Shown: in pieces, positions 39,798-49,463 of the stretch
Layout: each line of letters starts with the position of its first letter
How positions within the stretch are numbered: position 1 is the stretch's first letter
The notes under the pieces: generated by a model
Told to the model about the DNA's origin: nothing
The model's input: only the letters and a program-made list of their open reading frames with translations
Database searches by the model: none
Made by a program: the position numbers and the translations under genes
Assembly: GCA_945862415.1 (NCBI GenBank)
Contig: CAMAYP010000001.1
Coordinates: 38,823-102,822, forward strand
DNA: 64,000 nt
Origin: Chryseobacterium gleum
GTDB taxonomy: Bacteria; Bacteroidota; Bacteroidia; Flavobacteriales_D; Sanyastnellaceae
Direction of reading: 5' to 3'

Positions 39798-39894
39798 GGT
39801 GATCCACTGAGATTTTTACAAAAGTGAAATCCCATGGTTGCTACCACGTCAATAATGTGTTACTCTTTTATGAACAAAACACAACAACGTTGAA

Positions 39895-41910
39895 TTAGAA
39901 TTTCAGCAGTTTTTCGATAGCCGATCCTAGGTAGCGATTGGCAAGGAAGTTTTTCTCCAACTCGGCATTGAAAGGGATGGGAGTGTCCAAGCTTGCGCAG
40001 CGCACAACGGGTGCGTCGAGGTGCTCAAAGCAGTCTTCACCAATTCGCGCGGCAATTTCACCTCCGATACCACCGGTCAAAGAGTCTTCATGAAATACAA
40101 TCACACGTCCTGTTTTCTTGACCGATGCGTAAATGGTTTCCATGTCGAGTGGAAGCAACGTGCGCAAATCAATCAAATCAGCTTGATAGTTGGGATGTTG
40201 CTGCAAATAGTCCAAAGCCCAGTGCACCCCCAATCCATACGTGACGATGGTGAATTGATTTCCGGTGCTTACGAGTTGAGCCTGTCCGAAGGGAATAGTA
40301 TAAAAACCAGTAGGAACCTGTCCTGCTATGCTTCGATAAAGTCCTTTGTGTTCGAAGAAAATTACCGGGTTGGGGTCTTCAAAAGCTTGGCAAAGCAATC
40401 CTTTCGCATCGTAAGGAAATGCCGGATAAACCACCTTGAGTCCGGGAGTGTGGGCAAACCAAGCTTCGTTACTTTGGCTGTGAAACGGCCCGGCCGCCAT
40501 ACCCGCTCCAGTGGGCATGCGCACTACAACGTCTGCTTTTTCCTCCCAACGATAATGGAGTTTGGCCAAGTTATTTACGATTTGGTTGAATCCGCATGTG
40601 GCGAAATCAGCGAATTGCATTTCGACCATCGCTTTCCAGCCGCACATTGAAAGTCCGAGTCCGGTTCCAACTATAGCGGACTCACAAAGCGGAGTGTTGC
40701 GGACCCTGTCCTTACCGAATTCAGCCACAAATCCTTCAGTTACTTTGAATACTCCGCCGTAGTCTGCAATGTCTTGTCCCATGAGCACCAACTTCTCATG
40801 ACGCTGCATACTGGAGCGAAGCCCGTCGCCTATGGCATCAATGAAGCGGCGCTCCGAGGTTTCATTATTGGCCGGCGCGATAGTGGCATTGTTGAAGGGG
40901 GCGTAGACGTCGCCAGTCTCCTTTTCAGTAAAAGGCTCAATGTCGGGTTCGGCATATGCAACTTTCAGTGCGTCATTGATTTGCTGTTTGAGTTCTGTTC
41001 TGATTTGACCTTCCGTTTCTTCATCAATAACACCCTTCTCAAATAGCCATGCTTCGTAATTGTCGACAGGATCTTTTTTCTCCCAATCTTGTATCAAACC
41101 ATCGGGATAGTATTTGGTGCCACTAGCTTCCTCGTGCCCCCTCAATCGGAAAGTCATGAATTCCATGAGAATGGGTCTTGGGCGCTTTCTTATACTCTCT
41201 GCCGCCTTGCGAACGGCATTATATACTTCAATAATATTGTTGCCATCGACCTGTATGGCATCTTCCGCCGGCATGCCATATCCTATAGCTTTATCAATGA
41301 ATTGAGCGCATCGGAATTGTTCTCGACTGGGTGTAGATAGTCCCCATGCGTTGTTTTCAATAGCGATAATAACGGGTAGATCCCATACAGTAGCTACGTT
41401 CAATGCTTCATGGAAATCTCCTTCACTTGCGCCGCCGTCGCCGCAGAATACAATGGTTGCTTTTTGCTGATTGCCAAGTTTGTTTGCGAGCGCTATACCA
41501 TCTGCAATTCCCAGCTGCGGACCCAGATGTGAAATCATGCCTACTACTTTGTGTTTCTGTGTGCCGAAGTGAAACGAGCGGTCGCGTCCCTTGGTGAAAC
41601 CTCTTTCTTTACCTTGAAACTGCATGAACAGTTGGTCAAGAGGGAGATTTCGGCCCGTGAATATGCCAAGGTTTCTGTGCATGGGTAAAATGTATTCGTC
41701 GGAATCCATTCCAAGGGCTACTCCAACTGAAATGGCTTCTTGTCCGAAGCTGCTAAACCATTTGGAAATTTTCCCGAGTCTCAGTTGACTGAGCATTTTT
41801 TCTTCAATAAGTCGAGGCAGTAGAATTGCGCGATACAGTCGAAGCAGTTCATCGTTGTTCAAGCCATGGTTCTTATTGAACTTCAGAACAGGTTTGCGTA
41901 GTGCGGGCAT
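39895..41910 (-). CDS. Fused alpha-beta 2-oxoacid dehydrogenase E1 component
   Basis: E1-alpha TPP motif GDGGASEGDFHEALNVATVWDLPVIIAIENN, then E1-beta region GQDIADYGGVFKVTEGF...; single ORF of 671 aa. Confidence 0.92.
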   Translation of the reverse strand: MPALRKPVLKFNKNHGLNNDELLRLYRAILLPRLIEEKMLSQLRLGKISKWFSSFGQEAISVGVALGMDSDEYILPMHRNLGIFTGRNLPLDQLFMQFQGKERGFTKGRDRSFHFGTQKHKVVGMISHLGPQLGIADGIALANKLGNQQKATIVFCGDGGASEGDFHEALNVATVWDLPVIIAIENNAWGLSTPSREQFRCAQFIDKAIGYGMPAEDAIQVDGNNIIEVYNAVRKAAESIRKRPRPILMEFMTFRLRGHEEASGTKYYPDGLIQDWEKKDPVDNYEAWLFEKGVIDEETEGQIRTELKQQINDALKVAYAEPDIEPFTEKETGDVYAPFNNATIAPANNETSERRFIDAIGDGLRSSMQRHEKLVLMGQDIADYGGVFKVTEGFVAEFGKDRVRNTPLCESAIVGTGLGLSMCGWKAMVEMQFADFATCGFNQIVNNLAKLHYRWEEKADVVVRMPTGAGMAAGPFHSQSNEAWFAHTPGLKVVYPAFPYDAKGLLCQAFEDPNPVIFFEHKGLYRSIAGQVPTGFYTIPFGQAQLVSTGNQFTIVTYGLGVHWALDYLQQHPNYQADLIDLRTLLPLDMETIYASVKKTGRVIVFHEDSLTGGIGGEIAARIGEDCFEHLDAPVVRCASLDTPIPFNAELEKNFLANRYLGSAIEKLLKF

Positions 41911-42089
41911 ACAAAAAATTTGGCCGTGAAATTAGCGCATTTTCATGATTGTTTGCAGTTGGTTGCAATTCAGAATGTATGCACCTTGTATACCGATACT
42001 GTTAGATTTTAATCTAATTTTTTTTATTAAAATACAGCATATTATTCATTCTGAATTTTCTCAATATGACAAAAGTTGTCGTTTTTTTA

Positions 42090-42119
42090 TTTGTGAACTT
42101 GCTGTGATGCATACTTTTG
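42090..42119 (+). promoter_or_regulatory. Bacteroidota-type promoter TTTG-N18-TACTTTTG
   Basis: TTTG at 42090-42093 and TACTTTTG at 42112-42119, 20 nt before the ATG of the AT-hook gene. Confidence 0.65.
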
Positions 42120-42138
42120 CGGTACAAATAATTATAGA

Positions 42139-42876
42139 ATGGCAAAAGCAATTTACTTGGATCAAATTCGCAACAGAATGGATTCTATTCAAAAGGAGTA
42201 TAATGCTCTTTCCGAAGCTTATCAGATATTGCAACGAGTAGGATCGTCGAGAGGCCGTAAGGCTAAAATCCCTACTCTTCAAGAGATGTTGGGAGCTGAG
42301 GTGAAAGTAAAAACAGGCAAACGCGGTCGCCCACCGGGAGCCAAGAACAAGCCGGGCGCAAAAAAGCCAGGTCCAAAGCCAATCGCTACAAAGCCTTCAG
42401 ACGTAATGGTTGCTCCTGAATTAAAAGCGCCACCCAGTGCTAAGAAGCAAGTAATCAAGCCTGTTAAAGCGAAAACAGCTAAGCCTGTGAATGTTGTAAA
42501 AGCCCCAAAGCCAATGGATTTAAAACCCAAGAAATTGGTTGTTTCTTCTACAAAAAAGAGTTCGAAGCCTGCAGATAAGAATTCGGGCAAAAGAAATCGA
42601 ATTCCTAATTTGGCTGAAAAAATTCAGGAAATAGTGGGTAAAAACGCTCGCTTCACTACGAATTCGGTAATCACAGACAAGCTCGCCGGTTTATATCCAG
42701 GGAAATCACGTTCCGATTTGGGTAAATATATTTCAGTGATTCTTGCTAATATGAAGTCTAGAAAGGAATTGGCAGTTGTTACCCAAGATTCTAATGGTAA
42801 TAAAATGCGTTCCGGATTGTGGGGCCTACCAACTTGGTTTGAAGGTGCCAAACCGAAGGTAGAATTCTTGAAATAA
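42139..42876 (+). CDS. AT-hook, Lys/Pro-rich (H1-like) DNA-binding protein with putative C-terminal winged-helix
   Basis: GKRGRPPGAKNKPGAKKPGPKP AT-hook-like core; long K/P/A-rich linker; C-terminal IPNLAEKIQEIVGKNARFTTNSVITDKLAGLYPG...RSGLWGLPTWFEG. Confidence 0.8.
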   Translation: MAKAIYLDQIRNRMDSIQKEYNALSEAYQILQRVGSSRGRKAKIPTLQEMLGAEVKVKTGKRGRPPGAKNKPGAKKPGPKPIATKPSDVMVAPELKAPPSAKKQVIKPVKAKTAKPVNVVKAPKPMDLKPKKLVVSSTKKSSKPADKNSGKRNRIPNLAEKIQEIVGKNARFTTNSVITDKLAGLYPGKSRSDLGKYISVILANMKSRKELAVVTQDSNGNKMRSGLWGLPTWFEGAKPKVEFLK

Positions 42877-42886
42877 GCATTAACAG

Positions 42887-42911
42887 GAGCCCGCAAGGGC
42901 TCTTTTTTTTA
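42887..42911 (+). terminator. Intrinsic terminator
   Basis: gagccc-gcaa-gggctc followed by a T run. Confidence 0.85.
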
Positions 42912-42945
42912 CAATTTAATTTTGGATGAATAGTCCAACAGATTT

Positions 42946-44508
42946 ATGGCAATTGAAAAAGAGTTCGTTCTCTCATTGAGTCAAATAGTATCGGGGGGAG
43001 GTATACAGACCGCCGTAGAATCTTCTATGGCCAAAGGACAGCTTCTTAGAGGATTTCGGGTCCTAAGAAAGTCGATTGATGCAAGAGGCCGAGAAATTAA
43101 AGTCCTATATAAGGTCGCTATTTACCCTGCCGGAGAGTCAATCCCACCGGCATATCGCGAACGAGAATTTTGTCAGATTGGCCAATATTCCAAAACGATT
43201 TTAGTAATTGGTGCAGGGCCGGCGGGTCTGTTTGCAGCCTTGAAGTGTTTGGAGTTGGGAATAAAGCCCGTCGTAATTGAACGCGGCAAGGATGCGCGTG
43301 CACGTCGGCGCGATTTGGTTTCCATACATCGAGAACATCGGGTGAATCCGGATTCTAATTACTGCTTCGGCGAAGGCGGAGCGGGCACCTATTCCGATGG
43401 AAAGTTGTATACACGAAGCACGAAAAGAGGGGATGTGCGCTCGATTCTTGAAACCTTGGTTCAGTTTGGTGCGTCAGAGGATATATTGGCAGACGCACAT
43501 CCTCATATTGGAACCAACAAACTCCCGGGTATTATTGAGGCAATGCGCAATCGAATCCGTGCAATGGGAGGCGAGGTTCATTTCGACACGAGAATGACAG
43601 ACCTAACACACAATGGAGAAGAGGTCGAGTCAATTACGCTTTCAAGTGGCATTGTACTGAAAGCGGACGCTTATATTTTAGCAACCGGTCACAGCGCAAG
43701 AGATGTATTCGAGTTATTGCATGGCCGGAACATTCGCATCGAATTCAAACCTTTTGCAGTAGGTGTGCGTGCTGAGCACCCCCAGTCATTGGTGGATGCA
43801 GCACAATACCATTGCGCTTCCAGGCCGTCAGAATTGCCTGCGGCTAGCTATAGCTTGGTTCATCAGGTGGGCGGCGTTGGAGTATACTCGTTCTGCATGT
43901 GTCCGGGGGGAATCATAGCGCCTTGTGCCACGGAACAAGAAGAAATTGTGACCAATGGCTGGTCGCCGAGTAAGCGAAATAATCCATTTGCGAATAGTGG
44001 TATTGTGGTTCCCGTTTCTTGGGACGAGATGGGAGACTTGCAGCGCTTTGGTCCGCTGGCTGGAATACATTATCAGCGGGCCATCGAGCGCGCCTGCTGG
44101 CTTGCCGGTGGCGGCACTCAAGCGGCCCCGGCGCAGCGGTTGGTCGACTTTATTGAAAAAAGAAGGTCAACGAATATTGGGCAAACGTCTTATCAACCTG
44201 GAGTGGTTGCATCCGATCTTAATGGTTTATTACCCGAATGGGTTTCATCCCGATTGCGACCGGGTTTTGAGGCATTCGGTAAGAAAATGAAAGGCTACGT
44301 TTCGGATGCTGCCATGCTGGTGGCGCCGGAAACAAGAACATCATCGCCTGTTCGTATCCCAAGGCATTCTGATTTGTTACATCATGTCGATTTATGCAAC
44401 CTCTACCCTTGCGCGGAAGGTGCCGGTTATGCAGGAGGAATAGTAAGTGCGGCCATGGATGGAGAGCGAGTTGTAATGGCAGCATTTCAAAGGCTTAGTG
44501 CAAAATAG
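42946..44508 (+). CDS. FAD-dependent dehydrogenase/oxidoreductase
   Basis: ILVIGAGPAGLFAALKCLELGIKPVVIERGKDARARRRDL; CFGEGGAGTYSDGKLYTR; ILATGHSARDVFELL; FCMCPGGIIAPCATE. Confidence 0.92.
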   Translation: MAIEKEFVLSLSQIVSGGGIQTAVESSMAKGQLLRGFRVLRKSIDARGREIKVLYKVAIYPAGESIPPAYREREFCQIGQYSKTILVIGAGPAGLFAALKCLELGIKPVVIERGKDARARRRDLVSIHREHRVNPDSNYCFGEGGAGTYSDGKLYTRSTKRGDVRSILETLVQFGASEDILADAHPHIGTNKLPGIIEAMRNRIRAMGGEVHFDTRMTDLTHNGEEVESITLSSGIVLKADAYILATGHSARDVFELLHGRNIRIEFKPFAVGVRAEHPQSLVDAAQYHCASRPSELPAASYSLVHQVGGVGVYSFCMCPGGIIAPCATEQEEIVTNGWSPSKRNNPFANSGIVVPVSWDEMGDLQRFGPLAGIHYQRAIERACWLAGGGTQAAPAQRLVDFIEKRRSTNIGQTSYQPGVVASDLNGLLPEWVSSRLRPGFEAFGKKMKGYVSDAAMLVAPETRTSSPVRIPRHSDLLHHVDLCNLYPCAEGAGYAGGIVSAAMDGERVVMAAFQRLSAK

Positions 44509-44586
44509 GCAGGCATTTTTTTGGTTAATTGCTCCGGAACCAAACAAATTGTTCTATTTTTACGTTCAAGGAGAACTTTTGGGATT

Positions 44587-47316
44587 ATGTTAAACGGAAC
44601 ACTGAAATACTTTCTGCTGTGTTGTGCTGCTTTGATATGTCAGGCAGCGCTTTCCCAAAACGATATCGCCCACGTGTTCGGGCAATTAAAAGATCAAATC
44701 ACCAAGAAGAAGCTCGAGGGAGTGACCGTTCAGGTTTTTAAGGACGGAATGGTCTACGATTCATACAACGCGGGTACCACAGGAAAGTATGATTTCAAAT
44801 TACCGTTGGGTTTTACCTATGACATAAAATTTTCGAAGGGCGGTGATTACTTGGCAAAAGTGATTCGTATTGATACACGTAACATTCCTGAAGAGGATCG
44901 CTATGGTGGTTTTGACATGAATGTAGACGGAACCCTCTTCCCGTATCGTCAGGGATTCAATACTGAATTATTGCGCGAGCCTTTGGCAAAAGCAACCTAT
45001 AATCCTTCTGAGGACGGACTTTCATTTGATTTTGCATACAGCGAACAAAGGGCTAAGGAAATCGATACTGAGTTCAAAAGGTTGGATGATATCGAGAAAA
45101 ATCTTGCGAAACTGAAGGCTGATTTTGAAAAGTTCATTAAGGATGGCGATCAAAAGATGCTGGAGAAAAAGTATGCCGATGCCATTACTAACTACCGTGG
45201 TGCATTGGGTATTTTTCCGGATGACCCAACCGCTAAGTCAAAGTTAGCTGAGGCACAAGCAAAACTGGATGAGGAAAACGCCAACAAGGATGTGGAGGCG
45301 CGCTACAAAAAGCTCATCGAGGAAGGCGATGTATTTTTTGAGCAAAAGAAGTATACCGAAGCGCGCGATCGATTTACGAAGGCCAAGGATTTAAAAAATC
45401 AGGCCTATGAAAAGGAAATGCTTCACAAGATTGATCTTGCCATAGCAGATGGTCAGAATAGAGGCATCTACAATGCGATGATAGAAGATGCTGATAAGAA
45501 GTTCACGAATAAGGATTACGCGGTTTCAATCGAGAAGTATAAGGAAGCTTCCAAGTTGTTCCCCACGGAAAGTTATCCGAAGGATCAAATTCTAAAGGCA
45601 GAGTCTGCATTGAAGGACATGCTTGCTTACGAGGCAGATCGCATGCGTCTTGAGAAGGAATATCAGGATAAGCTCGCCTTGGGGGCCCGCAGTCAGGATG
45701 AAGACAAGCTTGAGCAAGCCCTTATGCATTATCGAGCAGCTTCAGAATTGAAACCTTCTGAGCAGTTTCCGAAAGAAAAGATAACCGAACTCGAAGGACT
45801 CATTGAGCAGCGTAGAGTTCAACAGGACTTAGACAATGCCAGTGCAGCAGAAAATGCTGAGAAGGAGCGAATAGAGAAGGAGTATCAAGAGATTATAGCA
45901 GTTGCCGACGGTTTGTTTACGGATAAGAAATTACCGGAGGCTCGCGAGCGATATGAGGCATCGTTGCTCGTTAAACCGGAAGCGCAGTATCCCAAATCGA
46001 AAATTGAAACGATCGATTTGTTGATAGCCCAAATGGCACAAAACGAAGCGAGCGCAATGCAGGCAATGGCAGATTCATTGGCTGCAATTGCGGATGCTGA
46101 GCGCTTGGCCGATGAGCAGCGTCTTGCTGATTTGTTGGAGCAAGAACGGTTGGATCAGGAACGGAAGCGACGCGAATTGGAGGAGGCCCGCTTGGCGGCT
46201 GAAGCGAAACTAGCTGCCAAGAAGCGAAAGTGGGATAGCGATGTGAACGTTGAGGCAGAAGGCCAGGTGGAGCGTTACTACCGTGAAGCAGCCGAAAAGG
46301 AATACGCCAATAAGGTCCGAGTGTCGCAACAGCAAGTGTTGGATTATGTTGCGTTTTTCGAGCAGAAGGATAAGGATAGCGACGTACTCGTTTCAATGAA
46401 CAGAGAGAGGATGCGCGACCAGTTTGAAACGCAAACGGAGTTAATGAATATTGGTGCGAGTATTCAAAGCGCTGCTATTGCTGACAATGATCGCAAGAAA
46501 AAGGATACAGGTAAGGAGCAGAATGAAGCACAAAAGCGCGCAGATCTCCGTATTCGCGACAACAATGAGAACGCTGAGAAGCAGCGAGAGATACAGGCGT
46601 CGGTTCAACAGAATGATCGTTACAGAAAGCAGAATGTAGAAAAGAGTCAACAATTGCGCGAGCGCACCAGTGCGCAAACTGAACAGTATGAAAGCAAGGG
46701 CGACACGCAGCGCGCGGAAAATGGAATGAAGACTCAGCTCGCACGCGACAAGCAACAATCGGTAGGTGACACCGGCGAGCAGCGAAGGAAGCAAAAGGCA
46801 TCGCAAGTTGAGTATGCCAAGAAGGAGGTTGAAATTCAATCGCGTGATGACAAGCAAGGAGCTGATCAGCGTATTACCAATACGCAGTTGAAAATTGATC
46901 AGAAGAAGGATGAGGCGGAAGCATTTACAGAGGGTAAGGAAATCAAGGCGCGCGAAAATGCGATGGAAATTGAGCGCCAAAAGAGAGATGTTGAATTTGC
47001 GGAGCGTGAACGTGAGAGTAAATCTTCTAATGAGCGCTATGAGGCTCGGAAGGATGCGTTCGAAAAGAATGCAGGCCAGCAGCGAAGCGAAGAGGAATAC
47101 AAAGCAGTCCCCGGTACCGAAACGTTGAAGCAAGGTGTTACTGAAAACTCGTACAAGTTGGGTAACAAGATGGTAACCGAGCGCTTGGTGAAAATTGGAA
47201 ATAAGGTCGAAAAGTATAAGAAGGTTGTTTCTAAGACGGCTATTTATTTTTTCCGCAACGGCCAAAGCATTACCGAAGAAACATGGAAGCAGGCCACATT
47301 GGTTGAGCCCGATTGA
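44587..47316 (+). CDS. Secreted CarboxypepD-reg-like, TPR-like repeat and charged coiled-coil protein
   Basis: Signal peptide MLNGTLKYFLLCCAALICQAALSQ; HVFGQLKDQITKKKLEGVTVQVFKDG; five TPR-like repeats with YPKxxI; about 300-residue E/K/R/Q-rich segment; compact C-terminal domain. Confidence 0.8.
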   Translation: MLNGTLKYFLLCCAALICQAALSQNDIAHVFGQLKDQITKKKLEGVTVQVFKDGMVYDSYNAGTTGKYDFKLPLGFTYDIKFSKGGDYLAKVIRIDTRNIPEEDRYGGFDMNVDGTLFPYRQGFNTELLREPLAKATYNPSEDGLSFDFAYSEQRAKEIDTEFKRLDDIEKNLAKLKADFEKFIKDGDQKMLEKKYADAITNYRGALGIFPDDPTAKSKLAEAQAKLDEENANKDVEARYKKLIEEGDVFFEQKKYTEARDRFTKAKDLKNQAYEKEMLHKIDLAIADGQNRGIYNAMIEDADKKFTNKDYAVSIEKYKEASKLFPTESYPKDQILKAESALKDMLAYEADRMRLEKEYQDKLALGARSQDEDKLEQALMHYRAASELKPSEQFPKEKITELEGLIEQRRVQQDLDNASAAENAEKERIEKEYQEIIAVADGLFTDKKLPEARERYEASLLVKPEAQYPKSKIETIDLLIAQMAQNEASAMQAMADSLAAIADAERLADEQRLADLLEQERLDQERKRRELEEARLAAEAKLAAKKRKWDSDVNVEAEGQVERYYREAAEKEYANKVRVSQQQVLDYVAFFEQKDKDSDVLVSMNRERMRDQFETQTELMNIGASIQSAAIADNDRKKKDTGKEQNEAQKRADLRIRDNNENAEKQREIQASVQQNDRYRKQNVEKSQQLRERTSAQTEQYESKGDTQRAENGMKTQLARDKQQSVGDTGEQRRKQKASQVEYAKKEVEIQSRDDKQGADQRITNTQLKIDQKKDEAEAFTEGKEIKARENAMEIERQKRDVEFAERERESKSSNERYEARKDAFEKNAGQQRSEEEYKAVPGTETLKQGVTENSYKLGNKMVTERLVKIGNKVEKYKKVVSKTAIYFFRNGQSITEETWKQATLVEPD

Positions 47317-47318
47317 GT

Positions 47319-47747
47319 ATGTCGAAACGAATCATTATTATCAACGGTCCCAACCTTAACCTACTCGGTAAACGAGAGCCGGAGGTATACGGCAATCAGG
47401 ATTTCGAAAGCTATCTCGCTGTTCTAATTAAGATTTACAGCGAGGTTCGCCTGGAGTATTACCAGAGCAATGTGGAAGGAGAGCTCATCAATAAGTTGCA
47501 CGAGGTTGGCTTCGCCTATGATGCTATTATTCTCAATCCGGGCGGATATACGCACACGAGTGTTGCTTTGGCAGACGCTATTTCGGCCATATCGACACCG
47601 GTTGTTGAAGTTCATATTAGCAACCTGTATGCACGCGAGGAGTTTCGTCATACGTCGTTAACAGGGGCACAATGTGTAGGAGTAATTAGCGGTTTCGGAC
47701 TGCGAGGCTATGAAATGGCCTTGGAATATGCAGTCGATATGCGTTAG
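47319..47747 (+). CDS. aroQ: Type II 3-dehydroquinate dehydratase
   Basis: IIIINGPNLNLLGKREPEVYG; YYQSNVEGELINKLHEVG; NPGGYTHTSVALADAI; EVHISNLYAREEFRHTS. Confidence 0.97.
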   Translation: MSKRIIIINGPNLNLLGKREPEVYGNQDFESYLAVLIKIYSEVRLEYYQSNVEGELINKLHEVGFAYDAIILNPGGYTHTSVALADAISAISTPVVEVHISNLYAREEFRHTSLTGAQCVGVISGFGLRGYEMALEYAVDMR

Positions 47748-48313
47748 CCTTTCTTGTATTCACGCATTGCGCTTTCCATTACACGCAAGAGAAGTTCAGC
47801 ATCGTGCAGTGAAAGTTGTTTTCCCAATTGAATGCGTCGACCGGAATAACTGAAGCCAACGCGTTCTCCGCCGATAATCCAAAAAGAGTCGTCCAGAAAA
47901 GCTAAAAATGATGTGGACTCTCGTTTGATTAAACCGGGTTTAAAGATGTTCTGATGTTGGAATAGTTCTTTCTTTCCCCGGGGTCCGAATGCATTGCGAA
48001 TACTTACACCCTCTTTGCTGATGCGAATCATTTCCTTACCGATGATACGCCAGAGAAACACTTTCGTAATTCGGATAAAGAAAAACAACCAAAGGGAACA
48101 GCTAATAATGAAAAAGATTTGCTCCGACTGGCTGTTAGCATTGAAAGCGTAGTATAAAAAAACTCCGCCGCAGTATGTCCAAGCCATTAACCAAAAGAGG
48201 AGCATGGCTTCCTGCCAACGCTCTATTTTTTGATTGATTTCGATATTTATCGCATCCTTCTCGCGCATTACACGAATGCGTTTACCGATGAATTTTGGTT
48301 CGGTTTGATTCAT
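47744..48313 (-). CDS. Hypothetical membrane protein
   Basis: 189 aa with two TM segments and a beta-rich PH-like C-terminus; overlaps bshA stop by 4 bp (translational coupling geometry). Confidence 0.7.
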   Translation of the reverse strand: MNQTEPKFIGKRIRVMREKDAINIEINQKIERWQEAMLLFWLMAWTYCGGVFLYYAFNANSQSEQIFFIISCSLWLFFFIRITKVFLWRIIGKEMIRISKEGVSIRNAFGPRGKKELFQHQNIFKPGLIKRESTSFLAFLDDSFWIIGGERVGFSYSGRRIQLGKQLSLHDAELLLRVMESAMREYKKG

Positions 48314-49440
48314 GACCTATCTAGTACCGATTGATACAATTTTTCATATAAGGGTAAAATTTTATCGATGGCAAAGTCTTTTGCGCGTCGCTTTGCCTGC
48401 GTTTTGAATTTGGCCAATCTTGCGGAATCCTCTAGCAAATAAATACAGTTTTTTACCATGTCATCGATGTCACCTACATCGCTCATCATGCCTGTTACAC
48501 CGTGGCGATTGACTTCGGGAAGCCCCCCTGTATTGGTTGAAATAACTGGCAGTCCGGAGGCCATTGCTTCCAGTGCAGCCAAACCAAAGCTTTCCGATTC
48601 GGATGGAAGAATGAACAAATCGCCTATGCTTAATAATTCTTGCGGATGCTTTAAGTTACCTACGAAGGTCACATGTTCGCTGATGTTGAGTTCGCGGCAT
48701 TTTTGTTCGGCACGTGATCTTTCGGGACCATCTCCCAAAAGAATCAGCTTGGACGCGACAACAGGTTGCACACACGCAAATACTTCAATGATATCGATTA
48801 TACGCTTTACCGGTCTGAAGTTGGACATGTGTATGATGATACGCTCGCTATCATTTGCGTATTCACGTCTGAGTTCAGGTGAACTTTCTGCAGCCTCATG
48901 TTCTGCGTTCAGGAAGTTGGGAATGACCTCAATTTCTTGATTGATTCCAAACAGTTTGTAGGTATCGTTTTTCAAACTTTGTGATACGGCAGTAACTGCG
49001 TCACTCTTGTTAATCGCGAATGAGATGACAGGCTCAAAGGAGGCATCTTTTCCAAGCAGCGTGATATCGGTTCCGTGCAAGGTTGTTATTACAGGGAGTT
49101 TGATTCCTTCTTCCGCCAAAACCATCTTCGCAGTGATAGCCGCCGAAGCATGTGGAATGGCGTAATGCACGTGCATCAAATCGAGATTTTCATATTTAAC
49201 CACATCCACCATTTTGCTTGCCAGTACCGATTCGTAAGGCGGATAATAGAATAGTGGGTAATCGCTCACGCTTACTTCATGATAGCGAATACGTTTATGA
49301 GCAGCGCCAAGTCGCACCGGTTGAGAGTAAGTGATGAAATGGATTTCATGACCTTGATCGGCCAAAGCCTTCCCAAGTTCTGTTGCTACCACTCCACTTC
49401 CTCCGTAGGTGGGATAGCAAACAATTCCGATTTTAAGCAT
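48310..49440 (-). CDS. bshA: N-acetyl-alpha-D-glucosaminyl L-malate synthase (bacillithiol pathway)
   Basis: MLKIGIVCYPTYGGSGVVATELGKALADQGHEIHFITYSQPVRL; GT4 signature PSESESFGLAALEAMASGLPVISTNTGGLPE. Confidence 0.93.
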   Translation of the reverse strand: MLKIGIVCYPTYGGSGVVATELGKALADQGHEIHFITYSQPVRLGAAHKRIRYHEVSVSDYPLFYYPPYESVLASKMVDVVKYENLDLMHVHYAIPHASAAITAKMVLAEEGIKLPVITTLHGTDITLLGKDASFEPVISFAINKSDAVTAVSQSLKNDTYKLFGINQEIEVIPNFLNAEHEAAESSPELRREYANDSERIIIHMSNFRPVKRIIDIIEVFACVQPVVASKLILLGDGPERSRAEQKCRELNISEHVTFVGNLKHPQELLSIGDLFILPSESESFGLAALEAMASGLPVISTNTGGLPEVNRHGVTGMMSDVGDIDDMVKNCIYLLEDSARLAKFKTQAKRRAKDFAIDKILPLYEKLYQSVLDRS

Positions 49441-49455
49441 TCGTTGCATTGTAGG

Positions 49456-49463
49456 CAAAAGTA
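49456..49463 (-). promoter_or_regulatory. -7 element TACTTTTG (minus strand) for bshA
   Basis: Reverse complement of CAAAAGTA; supports start at 49440 rather than upstream in-frame starts. Confidence 0.45.

Noticed and set aside
42279-42590. 103-aa Gly/Phe-rich antisense ORF
   Set aside because: Antisense shadow of the Lys/Pro-rich AT-hook gene (ggc/ttt from gcc/aaa codons).
46441-47265. 274-aa antisense ORF opposite the charged coiled-coil gene
   Set aside because: Leu/Ile/Arg-rich translation is the expected mirror of E/K/R/Q-rich codons on the coding strand; no domain, and the sense ORF is clearly real.
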